A stretch of DNA of 20,290 nt, taken from CAZBBB01 sp964490005 (lineage in GTDB: Bacteria > Planctomycetota > B15-G4). Of this stretch, positions 6,407 to 17,568 are shown piece after piece (position 1 is the first letter of the stretch; each line of letters starts with the position of its first letter). The DNA is taken from positions 1 to 20,290 of the forward strand of contig CAZBBB010000049.1 of assembly GCA_964490005.1 (NCBI GenBank), read 5' to 3'. The position numbers and the translations under genes are program-made. The notes under the pieces are model-generated. The model saw nothing but the letters and a program-made list of their open reading frames with translations. It ran no database searches and was not told the DNA's origin.

Positions 6407-9302
6407 CGACGCCGATGAGGAAGCTCGGGGGCGAGTACCGGAAGTGCACGGCGTGCCTGCCGGCCGGGACCTCGACGGCCCGGAAGGCGACGTTGGCGCG
6501 CAGGATCTCTGCGGGCTCGTCGTTCACGCGTGCGTTCCATCCGGGGTACCAGGTGTCGGAGAGCACCACGAAACCCGGCGCAGGAGACTCCACCCACAAC
6601 TTGATCTCGTCCGGTCGGGCGACGAGCACGGTCACCGGCGGAGGCGCGGAGAGTTGCGGCGGTCGCGCCGTGCCGGAGGCCAGCACCACGCTGTTGCGTG
6701 CATCGAAGCCGGGATCGAGCAGGCGCGCGAGCGCGGCATCGTCGTCGGCCTCGACCTCGACGCCGGTGACGAAACGGGCGCGCGGCAACCAGTGCGGGTT
6801 CTCGATGATCACGAAGGGCGCCGAGCGCGGCAGCAGGTCCTGCTCGGCGTGGCGGCGGCGCGGCAGGTCCGCGGGGGCGGCGGCCCAGTCGGTGAGGAAG
6901 CGCACGCCCATGATGCCCAGCAGGCGCAGGTCGGGGTCGGCCCGCAGCGGCAGTCCCTCCATCGACGAGCGCGCGCCGGGGCGGTCCGTCGCGGCGCGCA
7001 GCAGTTGCATCACCCGGCGCGGATAGAGCGCGTCGTAGCCGCGCACGTCGAGCAGGCCGTACCACGTGGGGATCTCGGGCGGCAGGACGTGGCGGTCCAT
7101 CTGCAGCATGCGCGCCTGCGGTCCGCCGGACGCGACGAGGTCGAGGGCGCTCGAACGGGGATAGTGCAGGTCGATGGGCAGGACGGGTACGAGAGCGCGA
7201 GCGAACAGCATCAGGCTCGCCGCGCCGCAGCCGGCGGACAGGCCGAGGGCCGGGCGCCGCAGGCCGGAGCGTGAGACGCCGAGCACCAGCAGGAGGGTTG
7301 CCAGGCCGCTCAGCACCAGGTGCGGGTCCGGATGGCGCAGCGCGGGGCGCACGGGGAAGGGCAGTTCGTCGCGGCCGGGGTCGTCCGGCGCCACGAGCGG
7401 CACCGAGTAGCGGACCTCGAGCCCCTGCAGCGGTACGCGAACGCGAACTCGCGTCAGGCCGGGAGGCAGATCGTCGACCGGCAGCCGCGCGCGGAAGAGC
7501 AGCCACAGCCCGTCCTCCCGTGCCTCCGGGAACAGACCCGGGTGCTCGGCGGGGCGCACGATGCGCAGCGCCGTCGGGACCGCGATCGACTGCGCCCCGT
7601 AGAGCACCTGAACCAGCCCGGGCGCCACCGGCGGTCGGATCCATCCGCAGATCGCACGCGTCGGTCGGTCGACCGGGACCTCGCCGTCGGTTTCGTCGAG
7701 AATGGGGCCCGGATCGGGAAACAGCCGGGCCGCGACGCGGGCGTCGATCAGGCCGGCATCGATCGTCGGGCGGTCGTTCGGAGCCGGCGGCGTGTCGTAG
7801 TGGGGTCCGAAGCCGGCCCGGGCGGCGACCGCCACGGCCAACCAAGCCCCCAGCGCCGGGGCGCCGATCGCGAGCAGCAGCCGGCGGCCGGCGCGTGCAT
7901 CATCCACCCCTCCGAGGACGGCTTGCAGTCCGCTGCCGGCGAGGATCGCAACGGCCAGCAGCGACACGATCGTCAGTCTGCCGTTCTCCGCGATGTGGAA
8001 CAGGGGCAGGCCGGCGAGCGCGTCGGCAAGCCACGGTGCGCGCGCTCCCGCCAGCCATCCGAAGAGCAATGCGGCTCCGCACGCGCGGATGAGGGCGCGG
8101 CGCAGCCCGTACAGGAGTCCGGCGATGGCGAGCGGCAGCGCCGCGCCGGTGGCGCAGGACGCCGCCTCGAGGTAGTTGCCCGGCCCGACGTAGCGCGCGG
8201 CGGTCCCGAACCAATCGGGGCTCAATTGCAGCAGGAACACGGGGAGCAGCCCCGCGGCCAGGCCGGCGAGGACGGCCCCCGCCGTGGCGAGCAAGACGAT
8301 CGTGGCCGGCAGCAGGAGGAGCCGGCGTGCCCGAGCGAGCGCGCGGTACGCGCCGACGGCGACGGCCAGCAGGCCCCAGAAGACCACGCTCTCGAGGAGC
8401 GGGGGCGCGACCGCCGTCGCCGTCCTCATCGTGCGCGTGTGCAGCGAGTCGCTCTCCAGGATGTACTCGACCAGCGGCAGCACCTGAGCCGCGGCGAGCG
8501 CCGCGCCCGCGCCCAGCGCGCCGACGAGCAGCGCCCCGCGAGCCGTGCGCGAGGGCGCCGCCGCGCCGCGGCCGAGCATGAAGATGCGCATGGCTCCGAC
8601 GACCAGGGCCAGCGACTGCGCGTGGAAGGCGCTCTCCGGATGGCCGCCGAACTGTTGCAGCGCAGCCACCGCGGCGACGCAGGTGAAGCTGCCGACGCCG
8701 GGACGCAGGCACAGCCGGTCGACCGCGAGGAGCAGCAGCGGCAGCAGCATGAGCACGTTCGTCGGGGTGTAGAGCAGGAACGTCGCGTTCAGGCCCCCGA
8801 AGGCCCAGACCAGCCCGCACAGGACCGAACCGGCGCTCCCCAGGCCGAGCCGCACGCCCAGCCGCCAGGCGCAGATGCCGGCGACGATCAACTTCGTCAG
8901 CGCGACGGCGGCGTGGATCCAGCGGGGTGCGCCCAGCAGGATCGCGGCCAGGACCGTGGGGAAGAACAATGCCGATTCGCCGTTGCCCAGGAGCGGCGCG
9001 CCGCAACTCGCGCTGTCCTTCCACAGCGGCAGTCGGCCCTCCCGCAGCACGTGGTCGGCGGCGTAGCGCAGGTACGGCACGTAGCTCGTGACCGGGTCGG
9101 TCATGATGTCGAGACCGCGCGGCACGCGTTCGCGCAGTTCGACCGGGAAGGGCCCCGTGCGCGCCCAGACGCCCGCGGGCGAGAGCATCCTGCCGCGCGC
9201 GAAGGCCGGGGCGAGGACGAGCACCGCGGCCAGCGACAGGAGCGCGACGGCGAGCACCGGGGCCGCTCGCGACGACGCTTCCGAAGTGGATCCCCTGCGC
9301 AT
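6309..9302 (-). CDS. YfhO-family GT-C-type membrane protein
   Basis: A 997-residue polytopic membrane protein with an N-terminal signal-anchor helix, about a dozen further helices and a soluble C-terminal region before a last helix. The first external loop carries the GT-C-like pattern GLDIMTDPVTSYVPY (D65 and D69), then GRLPLWKDSASCGAPLLGNG. The C-terminal block SDTWYPGWNARVNDEPAEIL followed by RANVAFRAVEVPAGRH and HFRYSPPSF is the hallmark of YfhO proteins. Gram-positive YfhO works in extracytoplasmic glycosylation of teichoic acid; the target here is unknown. It is probably an integral enzyme using a lipid-linked sugar and acting on the outer face of the inner membrane. The ATG at 9302 lies 21 bases after the upstream membrane-protein stop, so it is the last operon gene. 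Its codon use looks somewhat less uniform than its neighbours'. Confidence 0.87.
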   Translation of the reverse strand: MRRGSTSEASSRAAPVLAVALLSLAAVLVLAPAFARGRMLSPAGVWARTGPFPVELRERVPRGLDIMTDPVTSYVPYLRYAADHVLREGRLPLWKDSASCGAPLLGNGESALFFPTVLAAILLGAPRWIHAAVALTKLIVAGICAWRLGVRLGLGSAGSVLCGLVWAFGGLNATFLLYTPTNVLMLLPLLLLAVDRLCLRPGVGSFTCVAAVAALQQFGGHPESAFHAQSLALVVGAMRIFMLGRGAAAPSRTARGALLVGALGAGAALAAAQVLPLVEYILESDSLHTRTMRTATAVAPPLLESVVFWGLLAVAVGAYRALARARRLLLLPATIVLLATAGAVLAGLAAGLLPVFLLQLSPDWFGTAARYVGPGNYLEAASCATGAALPLAIAGLLYGLRRALIRACGAALLFGWLAGARAPWLADALAGLPLFHIAENGRLTIVSLLAVAILAGSGLQAVLGGVDDARAGRRLLLAIGAPALGAWLAVAVAARAGFGPHYDTPPAPNDRPTIDAGLIDARVAARLFPDPGPILDETDGEVPVDRPTRAICGWIRPPVAPGLVQVLYGAQSIAVPTALRIVRPAEHPGLFPEAREDGLWLLFRARLPVDDLPPGLTRVRVRVPLQGLEVRYSVPLVAPDDPGRDELPFPVRPALRHPDPHLVLSGLATLLLVLGVSRSGLRRPALGLSAGCGAASLMLFARALVPVLPIDLHYPRSSALDLVASGGPQARMLQMDRHVLPPEIPTWYGLLDVRGYDALYPRRVMQLLRAATDRPGARSSMEGLPLRADPDLRLLGIMGVRFLTDWAAAPADLPRRRHAEQDLLPRSAPFVIIENPHWLPRARFVTGVEVEADDDAALARLLDPGFDARNSVVLASGTARPPQLSAPPPVTVLVARPDEIKLWVESPAPGFVVLSDTWYPGWNARVNDEPAEILRANVAFRAVEVPAGRHAVHFRYSPPSFLIGVVIALVVVFELSVAAWIVRRGAPARPSAATRPR

Positions 9303-9323
9303 GGACGCGCAGGATCCTACCGC

Positions 9324-10178
9324 TCAGAACGTGACCTTGAAGGTGTTCTTGAGCGCCAGGCCGGCGGCGATGGACACGATCAGGAAGACGACCATCACGC
9401 CGATTTCGCCGCCGGGCATCCAGCCGAGGTCGCGTTCGGGGTAGCCGCGCGGGTGGATCGAGGCCGCGCTCAGTTCGGCGCTCCAGAGCGGCGCGTCGGC
9501 GGCCAACCCGGCCTCGCCGGGATAGAGCAGCGCCTCCCAGCCCTTGGTGCGCAGCACCGGCACCTTGCGCGGCGCGCCGCCCACGGCCCAACCCTTCTCG
9601 ACCGTCGCGTCGCCCACGTGCACGCGCAGCACGTGGTCGCCCTCGGTCTCGGCGCGCAGCTTCCAGGCGATCTCGCCCTGCGCGGTGCGCACGGGCGGGG
9701 CCTCCAGCGCGATGCCCTCGGGCAGCTCCAGCCGCACGGCGGTCGCCGGCAGGTCGGTCACGGCGCGGTCGAGCTTCACCTTGAACAGCGTGCTCACGCC
9801 CGTCGGCGCCGGGTCGAAGGCGTAGCGCGCTTCGAGCTGCGCGAGCAGCGCGACCATCGGCACCATCATGACGGCCATCGGCAGCAGGTTGTGCGCGATG
9901 TAGAGCGCGTTCTTGAGCAGGATCTTCGCCGTCGAGGCGAACACGCCGCCGATGTCCTCCTGGAACAGCCGGATCTCGAGCAGGTGCACCTTGATCTGGT
10001 TCTTGGTCGAGGCGATCGCCGCCTGGTGGCTGCAGTACTTGAAGGCCACCAGCGCCACGATGCCGAACACGATCGACCACACGAGCAGCGCGACCTGGAC
10101 ATGCCAGTCCTGCGAGCCCCCGAACGGAGCCAGCAGCACGTCGAAGACCGCGCTCGAGATGGCGTTGAAGGTCGTCAT
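9324..10178 (-). CDS. Three-helix membrane protein with periplasmic beta-rich domain, unknown function
   Basis: 284 residues. Predicted helices lie at about 28-47, 93-113 and 256-275. Between the first two is a cytoplasmic helical hairpin with positive charge (KYCSHQAAIASTKNQIKVHL), and residues 120-250 form a periplasmic domain that reads as beta-strand-rich. The first two helices with a helical cytoplasmic loop recall the Oxa1/YidC/DUF106 insertase core, but length and the missing hydrophilic-groove residues make this only a resemblance. The start ATG lies 19 bases after the stop of the small ribbon-helix-helix gene, and the YfhO-like gene begins 21 bases later, so it belongs to the same operon. 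It may assist or scaffold the YfhO-like enzyme or the exported phosphodiesterase; that is inference. Confidence 0.75.
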   Translation of the reverse strand: MTTFNAISSAVFDVLLAPFGGSQDWHVQVALLVWSIVFGIVALVAFKYCSHQAAIASTKNQIKVHLLEIRLFQEDIGGVFASTAKILLKNALYIAHNLLPMAVMMVPMVALLAQLEARYAFDPAPTGVSTLFKVKLDRAVTDLPATAVRLELPEGIALEAPPVRTAQGEIAWKLRAETEGDHVLRVHVGDATVEKGWAVGGAPRKVPVLRTKGWEALLYPGEAGLAADAPLWSAELSAASIHPRGYPERDLGWMPGGEIGVMVVFLIVSIAAGLALKNTFKVTF

Positions 10179-10197
10179 GGCGCCCGGGACGCGGCTC

Positions 10198-10392
10198 TCA
10201 GCTGATGTAGCCGAGCCCGCGCAGCTTGTTCTTGATGTCCTCGTCCGACTGCGCGTCCTCGAACTGCTGCAGCTCCTTCTCGAGGATGTGCGTGATGAAC
10301 TCCTCGACGGTCGCGTAACCGGCCGTGTCGGACACCTTCTTCAGGCGCGCGAGCAGGTCCTTGTCGAGCTTGACCTTGGGGCCACCGAACAT
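10198..10392 (-). CDS. Small ribbon-helix-helix-like protein with C-terminal LGY helix (second of two)
   Basis: 64 residues. PKVKLDKDLLARLKKVSD followed by AGYATVEEFITHILEKEL matches the ribbon-helix-helix pattern: one short strand, a helix, a turn with a Gly-aromatic, and a second helix. Such proteins dimerise and usually bind DNA inverted repeats. After the fold comes an acidic linker and the terminal helix SDEDIKNKLRGLGYIS. A ribosome binding site, GGAGAG, sits at 10403-10398 on the minus strand, a few bases before the ATG, which decides this start over the much longer upstream frame. It lies between the secreted phosphodiesterase and the three-helix membrane protein. It could be an operon regulator or, given the tail, a protein-interaction module. 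It is paralogous in layout to the gene at 17569-17805. Confidence 0.8.
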   Translation of the reverse strand: MFGGPKVKLDKDLLARLKKVSDTAGYATVEEFITHILEKELQQFEDAQSDEDIKNKLRGLGYIS

Positions 10393-10421
10393 GGGGTCTC
10401 TCCGGAAAGGGGTGGGCGGGA

Positions 10422-12442
10422 TCAGGGCGAAAAGATCGAGCGGCCGGCCATGCCGGGCGTCGGCGGCTGGCCGAAGTGCTGCAGCAGCGTGGCGGTGATG
10501 TCGGTCAGGCCGAAGCCCGAGCCCGGCAGCCGGCGGCTGCTGAGCAGCACGCCGGGCACGACCTCGGGCGCCATGAGGTGGCTGCCCGTGAAGCCGTGCG
10601 TGTTGTCCTCGATGACGGCCTCGGTGATCTCGCCGAGCGTGCTCTCGTCCGAGCAGCCGTAGCCGGCGTCGTAGCCGACGACGAGATCGGGGCCCTCGCC
10701 GCGGCGCGCGGCCGAGTAGATGTCGGCGGAGCGATCGACGCGCAGCACGGGCGCCTTGCCGCCTGCCGGGTCGCGCCAGGCGAGCAGCTGGCGCACGAGT
10801 TCGGCGGTCACGGCCTCGACTTCGCCCGGCGGCACGAGGCCCTGCGACTCGCGCCCGGCGAGGTTGAGGTACAGGCCGTTGAAGCCGATGGCGTAGGCCT
10901 TCGTGGCCGCCCAGTCGACGTCGTCGAGCGCGATGCTCCCGGTGCGCTTGCCGTCCTTGAGCGTGAGCCAGCCGTTGTCGCGCAGCCAGGCGTTGAGGTG
11001 CACCTGCCGCGTCATCGGCTGGAAGCCGTGGTCGGAGATCACGAGCAGCAGCGTGCCCTCGGGCAGCGCGGCGCGCACCTTGCCGAGCAGCCGGTCGACG
11101 TTGCGGTAGTACCCCTCGATGTCGAGCGCGTGCTTCGGCGAGGCGTGTTCGTCCCAGCCGGGATGGCGCGGGGCGTCGGCGTGCTTCGGGTCGCCGTGCC
11201 GCCACAGCAGGTGGCACTGCAGGTCGATGTCCGACAGGTACATGAAGGTGCAGTCGCCGGGCGAGAAGCGGGCCAGCGCCTCGTCGAGCATGCGCTCGCC
11301 CTCGGCGTGCACCACGGCGATCTGCTTGCGGTAGTCGTCGTCGTCGAAGAGGCGGTCCTTGTAGGCGTTGATGTCCTCGGGGAAGCCCTGCGTCCAGTAG
11401 GGGCCGATCGCCTCGGCCAGGGCCTCGGCCGCGCCGTCGGGCGTGGCGATCACCTGCGCGGGCGCGGTGGGGTCGACGTTCACCGGCGAGGCGTGGATCG
11501 CGAGTCGCGGCCGCAGCGACTTGGCGTAGAAGCGCACGATGCCCGAGAGCGGCATCATGCCCAGCGGCAGCGCGTCGAAGCTCACGTGCAGCCACTCGCC
11601 GATCTCGCCCTCGCGCAGGACGCACTCGGCGTCGCCGGCGCGGATCCACACGACCGGCTCCTCCGGGTCGAGGTGGAAGGTCACGGGCACCGTCAGGTAC
11701 TCGTGCGCCTTGGGCGCCTGCCCGGGCTTGAGGCGGAAGACGTCGGGCGGCCCCTTGAGGCGCGTGCGCACCGTGTCGGGGATGCCGTCGAGGTCCTCGT
11801 CGTCGACGGTGACGATCGTGAGGTCGGCCTTCTCGATCCGGCTGCGGTCGATGAAGGCGTCGTCGGTGTACCAGGTGTAGGTGCCGTAGTCGCCGCGCAG
11901 GTCGACCGTCCCCATGCCCGAGAGCGTGAGCGCCTCGCTCGTCGGCACCGGGAAGTTGCCCGGCATGCGGTAGACCTCGGTCTTCACGCCGGCCCGCTGC
12001 AGCACGTCCCAGTAGGGCGTGCCGCTGCGGTTGTTGGGCACCTCGAGCGCGCCGGTCGGGATGATCCAGCCGAACAGGTCGATGGAACCCGGCTGGTCGG
12101 CCGGGTCGACGGGCGCCGTGGCCGAGGCCATCGGGTAGCCGGTCTGCGGGTCGCGGTGGATGAAGTCGAAGATGCCGTGTCCGCCGGGGTCGAGGCCGGT
12201 CACGAAGCTCGACCAGGCCACCGGGCTCTGCGGCGGGTTGATCGTCGCCAGCGGCTGGAAGCTGCCCTCCGACGCGAGGCGCTGGAACTCCGGCATCTGC
12301 CCCGCGTCGATGAGGCGCTGCAGGATGACCGGATCCATGCCGTCGACGCCGAGCACGAAGACCCCGTCGCGGGCCAAAGACTGCGCGCGGGCGGCCCCGG
12401 CCGGGGCCAGCGCGACGAGCGCGGCGAGCAGGGCGGCGCGGA

Positions 12443-12446
<4 letters not shown>
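10422..12446 (-). CDS. Secreted alkaline-phosphatase-superfamily phosphodiesterase (type I phosphodiesterase/nucleotide pyrophosphatase-like)
   Basis: 674 residues starting with a cleavable signal peptide (MIRAALLAALVALAPAGAAR, likely cut after ARA or nearby), so it is periplasmic. The metal and catalytic sites of the alkaline phosphatase superfamily are all visible: D35 in LGVDGMDP, the nucleophile loop SPVAWSSFVTG (74-84, a Ser or Thr here), D408 and H412 in SDIDLQCH, D472 and H473 in ISDHGF, and H623 in GFTGSH. About 320 residues between the nucleophile and the second metal cluster form a beta-rich insert shared with the adjacent paralogue. Hydrolysis or transfer of a phosphodiester is the family expectation; the substrate is unknown and could be a nucleotide, lipid headgroup or glycan. 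The start is GTG, overlapping the previous stop as GTGA at 12446-12443, so translation is coupled. Confidence 0.88.
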
Positions 12447-14659
<2,213 letters not shown>

Positions 14660-14718
14660 CAGGACCCGGGGGAGCGGGAAACCGGCCTCAACCGATCTTC
14701 CGCGCCCGCTGTTGGCCT

Positions 14719-15330
14719 TCAATCGATGAACTGGAGCTTCTTGAGCCGGGCCAGGATCGCCTGCTCCTCGTCGGCCGGGATGTCCTGCTCGGGCGCGGCG
14801 GGCAGCAGTCCCTTCAGCTCGAGCCAGCGCACGATGCGCTCGGTCGACTCCTCGACGGACTCCTTCTCGGTGTCGATCGCGATCTCGGCGTTCTCGGGCG
14901 CCTCGTAGGGGTCGTCGACGCCCGTGAAGCCCTTGATCTCGCCGGCCAGCGCCTTCTTGTACAGGCCCTTGGTGTCGCGCTCGGTCAGCTCCTCGATCGA
15001 GGCGTAGGTGTAGACCTCGACGAAGCGCTGGTGCAGGCCGCGCACCTCGGCGCGCACGGCGGCGTAGGGCGAGATCGCGGCCGCGATGCAGACCGTGTTG
15101 TTGCGCGCGAGCAGGCTGGCGACGAAGCCGATGCGGCGGATGTTCGTGTCGCGATCCTCCTTGCTGAAGCCGAGGCCCTTGCTGAGGTTGGTGCGCACCA
15201 CGTCGCCGTCGAGCAGCTCGACGTTCATGCCGCGCTGCACCATCACGCGCTGCACGCGCTTGGCGAGGGTCGTCTTGCCGGCGCCCGAGAGCCCGGTGAA
15301 CCAGAGGGTGAAGCCCGTGTGCTGAACCAT
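14719..15330 (-). CDS. cysC: Adenylyl-sulfate (APS) kinase
   Basis: 203 residues. It phosphorylates the 3' hydroxyl of APS with ATP to give PAPS, the universal sulfuryl donor, in the cytoplasm. The P-loop is GLSGAGKTT (13-21). The substrate-binding block is LLDGDVVRTNLSKGLGFS then EDRDTNIRRIGF. The conserved AISPY (S87) and the lid motif KGLYKKALAGEIKGFTG follow, and the DDPYEAP motif completes the family pattern. The body is of normal CysC size. A further segment of some 25 residues after about 178 is not usual and ends EEQAILARLKKLQFID, resembling the LGY-type helix at the C-termini of three other proteins here. It partners functionally with sat three genes upstream in the same operon. Confidence 0.95.
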   Translation of the reverse strand: MVQHTGFTLWFTGLSGAGKTTLAKRVQRVMVQRGMNVELLDGDVVRTNLSKGLGFSKEDRDTNIRRIGFVASLLARNNTVCIAAAISPYAAVRAEVRGLHQRFVEVYTYASIEELTERDTKGLYKKALAGEIKGFTGVDDPYEAPENAEIAIDTEKESVEESTERIVRWLELKGLLPAAPEQDIPADEEQAILARLKKLQFID

Positions 15331-15397
15331 GTCGATCCGATGCTGGAGTGGAGGGGTGTGTGCGGAAGGCGGGTGGGGCGGTGCGCGAGCCGGCGGC

Positions 15398-16363
15398 TCA
15401 GCGCACCTTGGCCTCGAGGAACGGCACCTCGAAGACCTTCTCGTGCATGATCGGCCCGTGTCCGAAGTAGCCCGACTCGCCGAACAGCTCGCCGTGGTCG
15501 GCCGTGACCGTGATGAAGGTGTTCTTCGGCACGAGGTCGTAGAGCTTGGGGAACACGACCTCGTCGAGGTACTTGACGGTGTGGATCTGCCGGCGGCGCA
15601 GCTCGTCGAGCTTGGCCTGGTCGAAGAACTTGGGCGCGTTGTCGTCCTTCACGAGCTTGCCGCCCACGACCTGCTTGTCGAGGTGCTTGAACACGCCGTG
15701 GATGCCGGAGATGCGCGGCCAGTCCTTGGGGTCCTCGTCGGGCGTCGCGAAGGGGTAGTGCGTCTCGCCCACGTTGAGCATGTGGAAGCTGGGCCGCTCG
15801 TCGCTGAACACGAGCGTGTCGAGCATCTTGCCCATGTCGTTGTGGCTGTCCATGAGCTGGAAGGTGTCGAAGGCGCGGTTCACGCCGGTCTTGCTGTTGA
15901 GCACCGGCAGCGAGACGCGCGCGTGCGTCGTGTACCCCAGCTCGTTGCGCAGGTACTCGGGCATCCACAGCGAGGGCACGAGCTTGCCGAACTCCATGCC
16001 GTCGGTACCGAAGCGCGCGTTGTAGTTGAGGAAGTCCTCCTTGTAGTACTCGGAGGCGAACTCGTTGGGCGGGCTGACGTGCGGCAGCAGGCCCATGAGC
16101 AGGTTGTAGTGCGAGGGGCCCGTCCAGCTCGCGTAGCTCCAGCGCCGCTCGACCTTGCCGCCGGTGATCTTCGTGATGTTCTTCGGCTCGGCCGCCATGA
16201 ACGAGTCGTAACGGCAGCTGTCGAGGGTGATGACGATGTAGTTGTTCCTGGCCTTCGGCGCCGGCCGGGCGCCGGGGCCGCCGAGCGGCCGCGGTCCGCC
16301 GGCCGGACGCGCCGGCGGCTTCGGCTCCGGCTTGCCGCCGAACAGCTTGTCGAGGATGCCCAT
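15398..16363 (-). CDS. Cytoplasmic sulfatase-fold (alkaline phosphatase superfamily) enzyme lacking the formylglycine cysteine
   Basis: 321 residues. There is no signal peptide; the start MGILDKLFGGKP is amphipathic and is followed by a Pro/Gly/Ala linker to about 38. The catalytic fold then runs NYIVITLDSCRYDSF (D48, D52 region), ASWTGPSH with T81 as likely nucleophile, GETHYPF (H202), TADHGELFGE (D289, H290) and GYFGHGPIMHEKVFEVPF (H302, H307). Sulfatases need a C/S-x-P-S-R motif for formylglycine; it is absent, so a phosphohydrolase or phosphotransferase, as in threonine-nucleophile members, is more likely. The protein stops right after the last core strand and lacks the C-terminal subdomain, so it is about 280 residues of bare catalytic core. 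The start has an AGGAG ribosome binding site in the 36-base gap after sat, so cotranscription with sat and cysC is likely. Confidence 0.85.
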   Translation of the reverse strand: MGILDKLFGGKPEPKPPARPAGGPRPLGGPGARPAPKARNNYIVITLDSCRYDSFMAAEPKNITKITGGKVERRWSYASWTGPSHYNLLMGLLPHVSPPNEFASEYYKEDFLNYNARFGTDGMEFGKLVPSLWMPEYLRNELGYTTHARVSLPVLNSKTGVNRAFDTFQLMDSHNDMGKMLDTLVFSDERPSFHMLNVGETHYPFATPDEDPKDWPRISGIHGVFKHLDKQVVGGKLVKDDNAPKFFDQAKLDELRRRQIHTVKYLDEVVFPKLYDLVPKNTFITVTADHGELFGESGYFGHGPIMHEKVFEVPFLEAKVR

Positions 16364-16399
16364 CGCTTGTGCTCCTGCTGGATCGGGGGGGGCCTGGCC

Positions 16400-17557
16400 T
16401 CAGACCGCGGCCTTGCTCGCCATGGCCTTGATCAGGATGTCGGCCACCTCGGGCCGCGTGAACTCCACCGGCGGGCGGATGCCGTTGGTGAGCATCTCGC
16501 GCACCTTCGTGCCGCTGAGGAAGACCTTCTCGTCGTTGCCGCGCGCCGCCGACGTCTTGTCGGACGCCATCGCGCCGGCGCGCTTGTCCCAGAAGGTGTG
16601 CTCGAAGAGCAGCGGGGCGATGCCGAGTTCGGCCGCGTCGAAGCTCGTCACGTAGGTCTGCGCGTCGTAGGTGCCGTAGTAGCTGCCCACGCCCGCGTGG
16701 TCGCGGCCGACGATGAAGTGCGTGCAGCCGTAGTTCTTGCGGATGAGCGCGTGGAACAGCGCCTCGCGCGGCCCGGCGTAGCGCATCGCCTGCGGGTAGA
16801 CGGCCAGGGCCACGCGCGCCTTGGGGTAGTAATCCTTCAGCAGCGCCTCGTAGCACTCCATGCGCACCTTGGCCGGCACGTCGTCGCTCTTCGTCTCGCC
16901 CACGAGCGGGTGGATCAGCAGGCCGTCGACGATCTCCAGAGCGCACTTGGTGAGATACTCGTGCGCCCGGTGGATCGGGTTGCGCGTCTGGAAGGCCACG
17001 ATCGTCTTCCAGCCCTTGGCCTTGAACAGCACGCGCGTCTCGCGCGGCGTGAGGCGGTACTCGTCGGCGAAGCCGTGCTGCGGCATGTCGAGCAGCCAGA
17101 TCGGGCCGGCCAGGTAATGGCTGCCGATCGAGTCGAGGTACTGCACGCCGGGGTGGGCCTTGTCGGTCGTGCCCAGGCAGCCCTGCGCCTCTTCGTTCTT
17201 GTCGAAGGCGTAGACCTCCTGCAGTTCGAGCAGGCCGAGCAGGCGCCCGCTCTCGTCATGCAGCGCGAGGTCGGTGCCGACCTTCGGCAGCTTGTCGCCC
17301 TTGGCCGAGAGCGTCACGGGCAGCGGCCAGAGCACGCCGTTCGCGAGGCGCGAGTGCTTCACGACCGAGCCCAGGTCGGCGCTGCCCATGAAGCCCTCGA
17401 GCGGGCTCATGGCGCCGATGGCGAGCATCTCGAGGTCGGCCAGCTCGCGCGCGTTGAGCGCCAGCCGGGGCGCCGACTTGGCGCGCGCGAGCAGCGCGTC
17501 GCGCGCGGCGCCCGTCGCGAGGCGATTGATCAGTCGTCCACCGTGTGCAGGAATCAT
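16400..17557 (-). CDS. sat: Sulfate adenylyltransferase (ATP sulfurylase)
   Basis: 385 residues, matching monofunctional bacterial/archaeal-type Sat (no fused APS kinase domain). It adenylates sulfate with ATP to form APS in the cytoplasm. The active-site motif is QTRNPIHRAHE (190-200, with the two nucleotide-contacting His), then GRDHAG (284-289) and FLSGTKVREML near 346-356. The PUA-like N-terminal domain contains the usual MSPLEGFMG block (50-58). The ATG at 17557 has an AAAGG ribosome binding site five bases upstream and lies 11 bases after the stop of the small ribbon-helix-helix gene. With cysC it supplies PAPS. Absence of an adjacent APS reductase (aprAB) and the presence of cysC argue against a dissimilatory sulfate-reduction role. 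Confidence 0.96.
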   Translation of the reverse strand: MIPAHGGRLINRLATGAARDALLARAKSAPRLALNARELADLEMLAIGAMSPLEGFMGSADLGSVVKHSRLANGVLWPLPVTLSAKGDKLPKVGTDLALHDESGRLLGLLELQEVYAFDKNEEAQGCLGTTDKAHPGVQYLDSIGSHYLAGPIWLLDMPQHGFADEYRLTPRETRVLFKAKGWKTIVAFQTRNPIHRAHEYLTKCALEIVDGLLIHPLVGETKSDDVPAKVRMECYEALLKDYYPKARVALAVYPQAMRYAGPREALFHALIRKNYGCTHFIVGRDHAGVGSYYGTYDAQTYVTSFDAAELGIAPLLFEHTFWDKRAGAMASDKTSAARGNDEKVFLSGTKVREMLTNGIRPPVEFTRPEVADILIKAMASKAAV

Positions 17558-17568
17558 CGAGGCCTTTC

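Noticed and set aside
6309..9302. Recent horizontal transfer of the YfhO-like gene
   Set aside because: Codon use appears more mixed than in its neighbours by eye, but GC is still high, no mobile element or repeats flank it, and long membrane proteins commonly differ in codon use. A codon-usage calculation would be needed.
7320..10205. 961-residue plus-strand frame across the YfhO-like and membrane-protein genes
   Set aside because: Composition is Arg/Gln/Gly/His low complexity, typical of shadow frames, while the minus strand gives proper membrane helices and YfhO motifs.
14660..14722. TTG start for the anchored phosphodiesterase overlapping the cysC stop
   Set aside because: It would put 21 polar residues ahead of a clear signal peptide beginning at the ATG at 14659. 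It remains possible because TTGA overlaps occur elsewhere in the window.
15398..16363. Calling the alkaline-phosphatase-fold gene a true sulfatase
   Set aside because: The C/S-x-P-S-R formylglycine motif is missing and the protein has no export signal.
16400..17557. Dissimilatory sulfate reduction locus
   Set aside because: No aprAB, dsr or qmo genes are present, and the adjacent cysC directs APS to PAPS.
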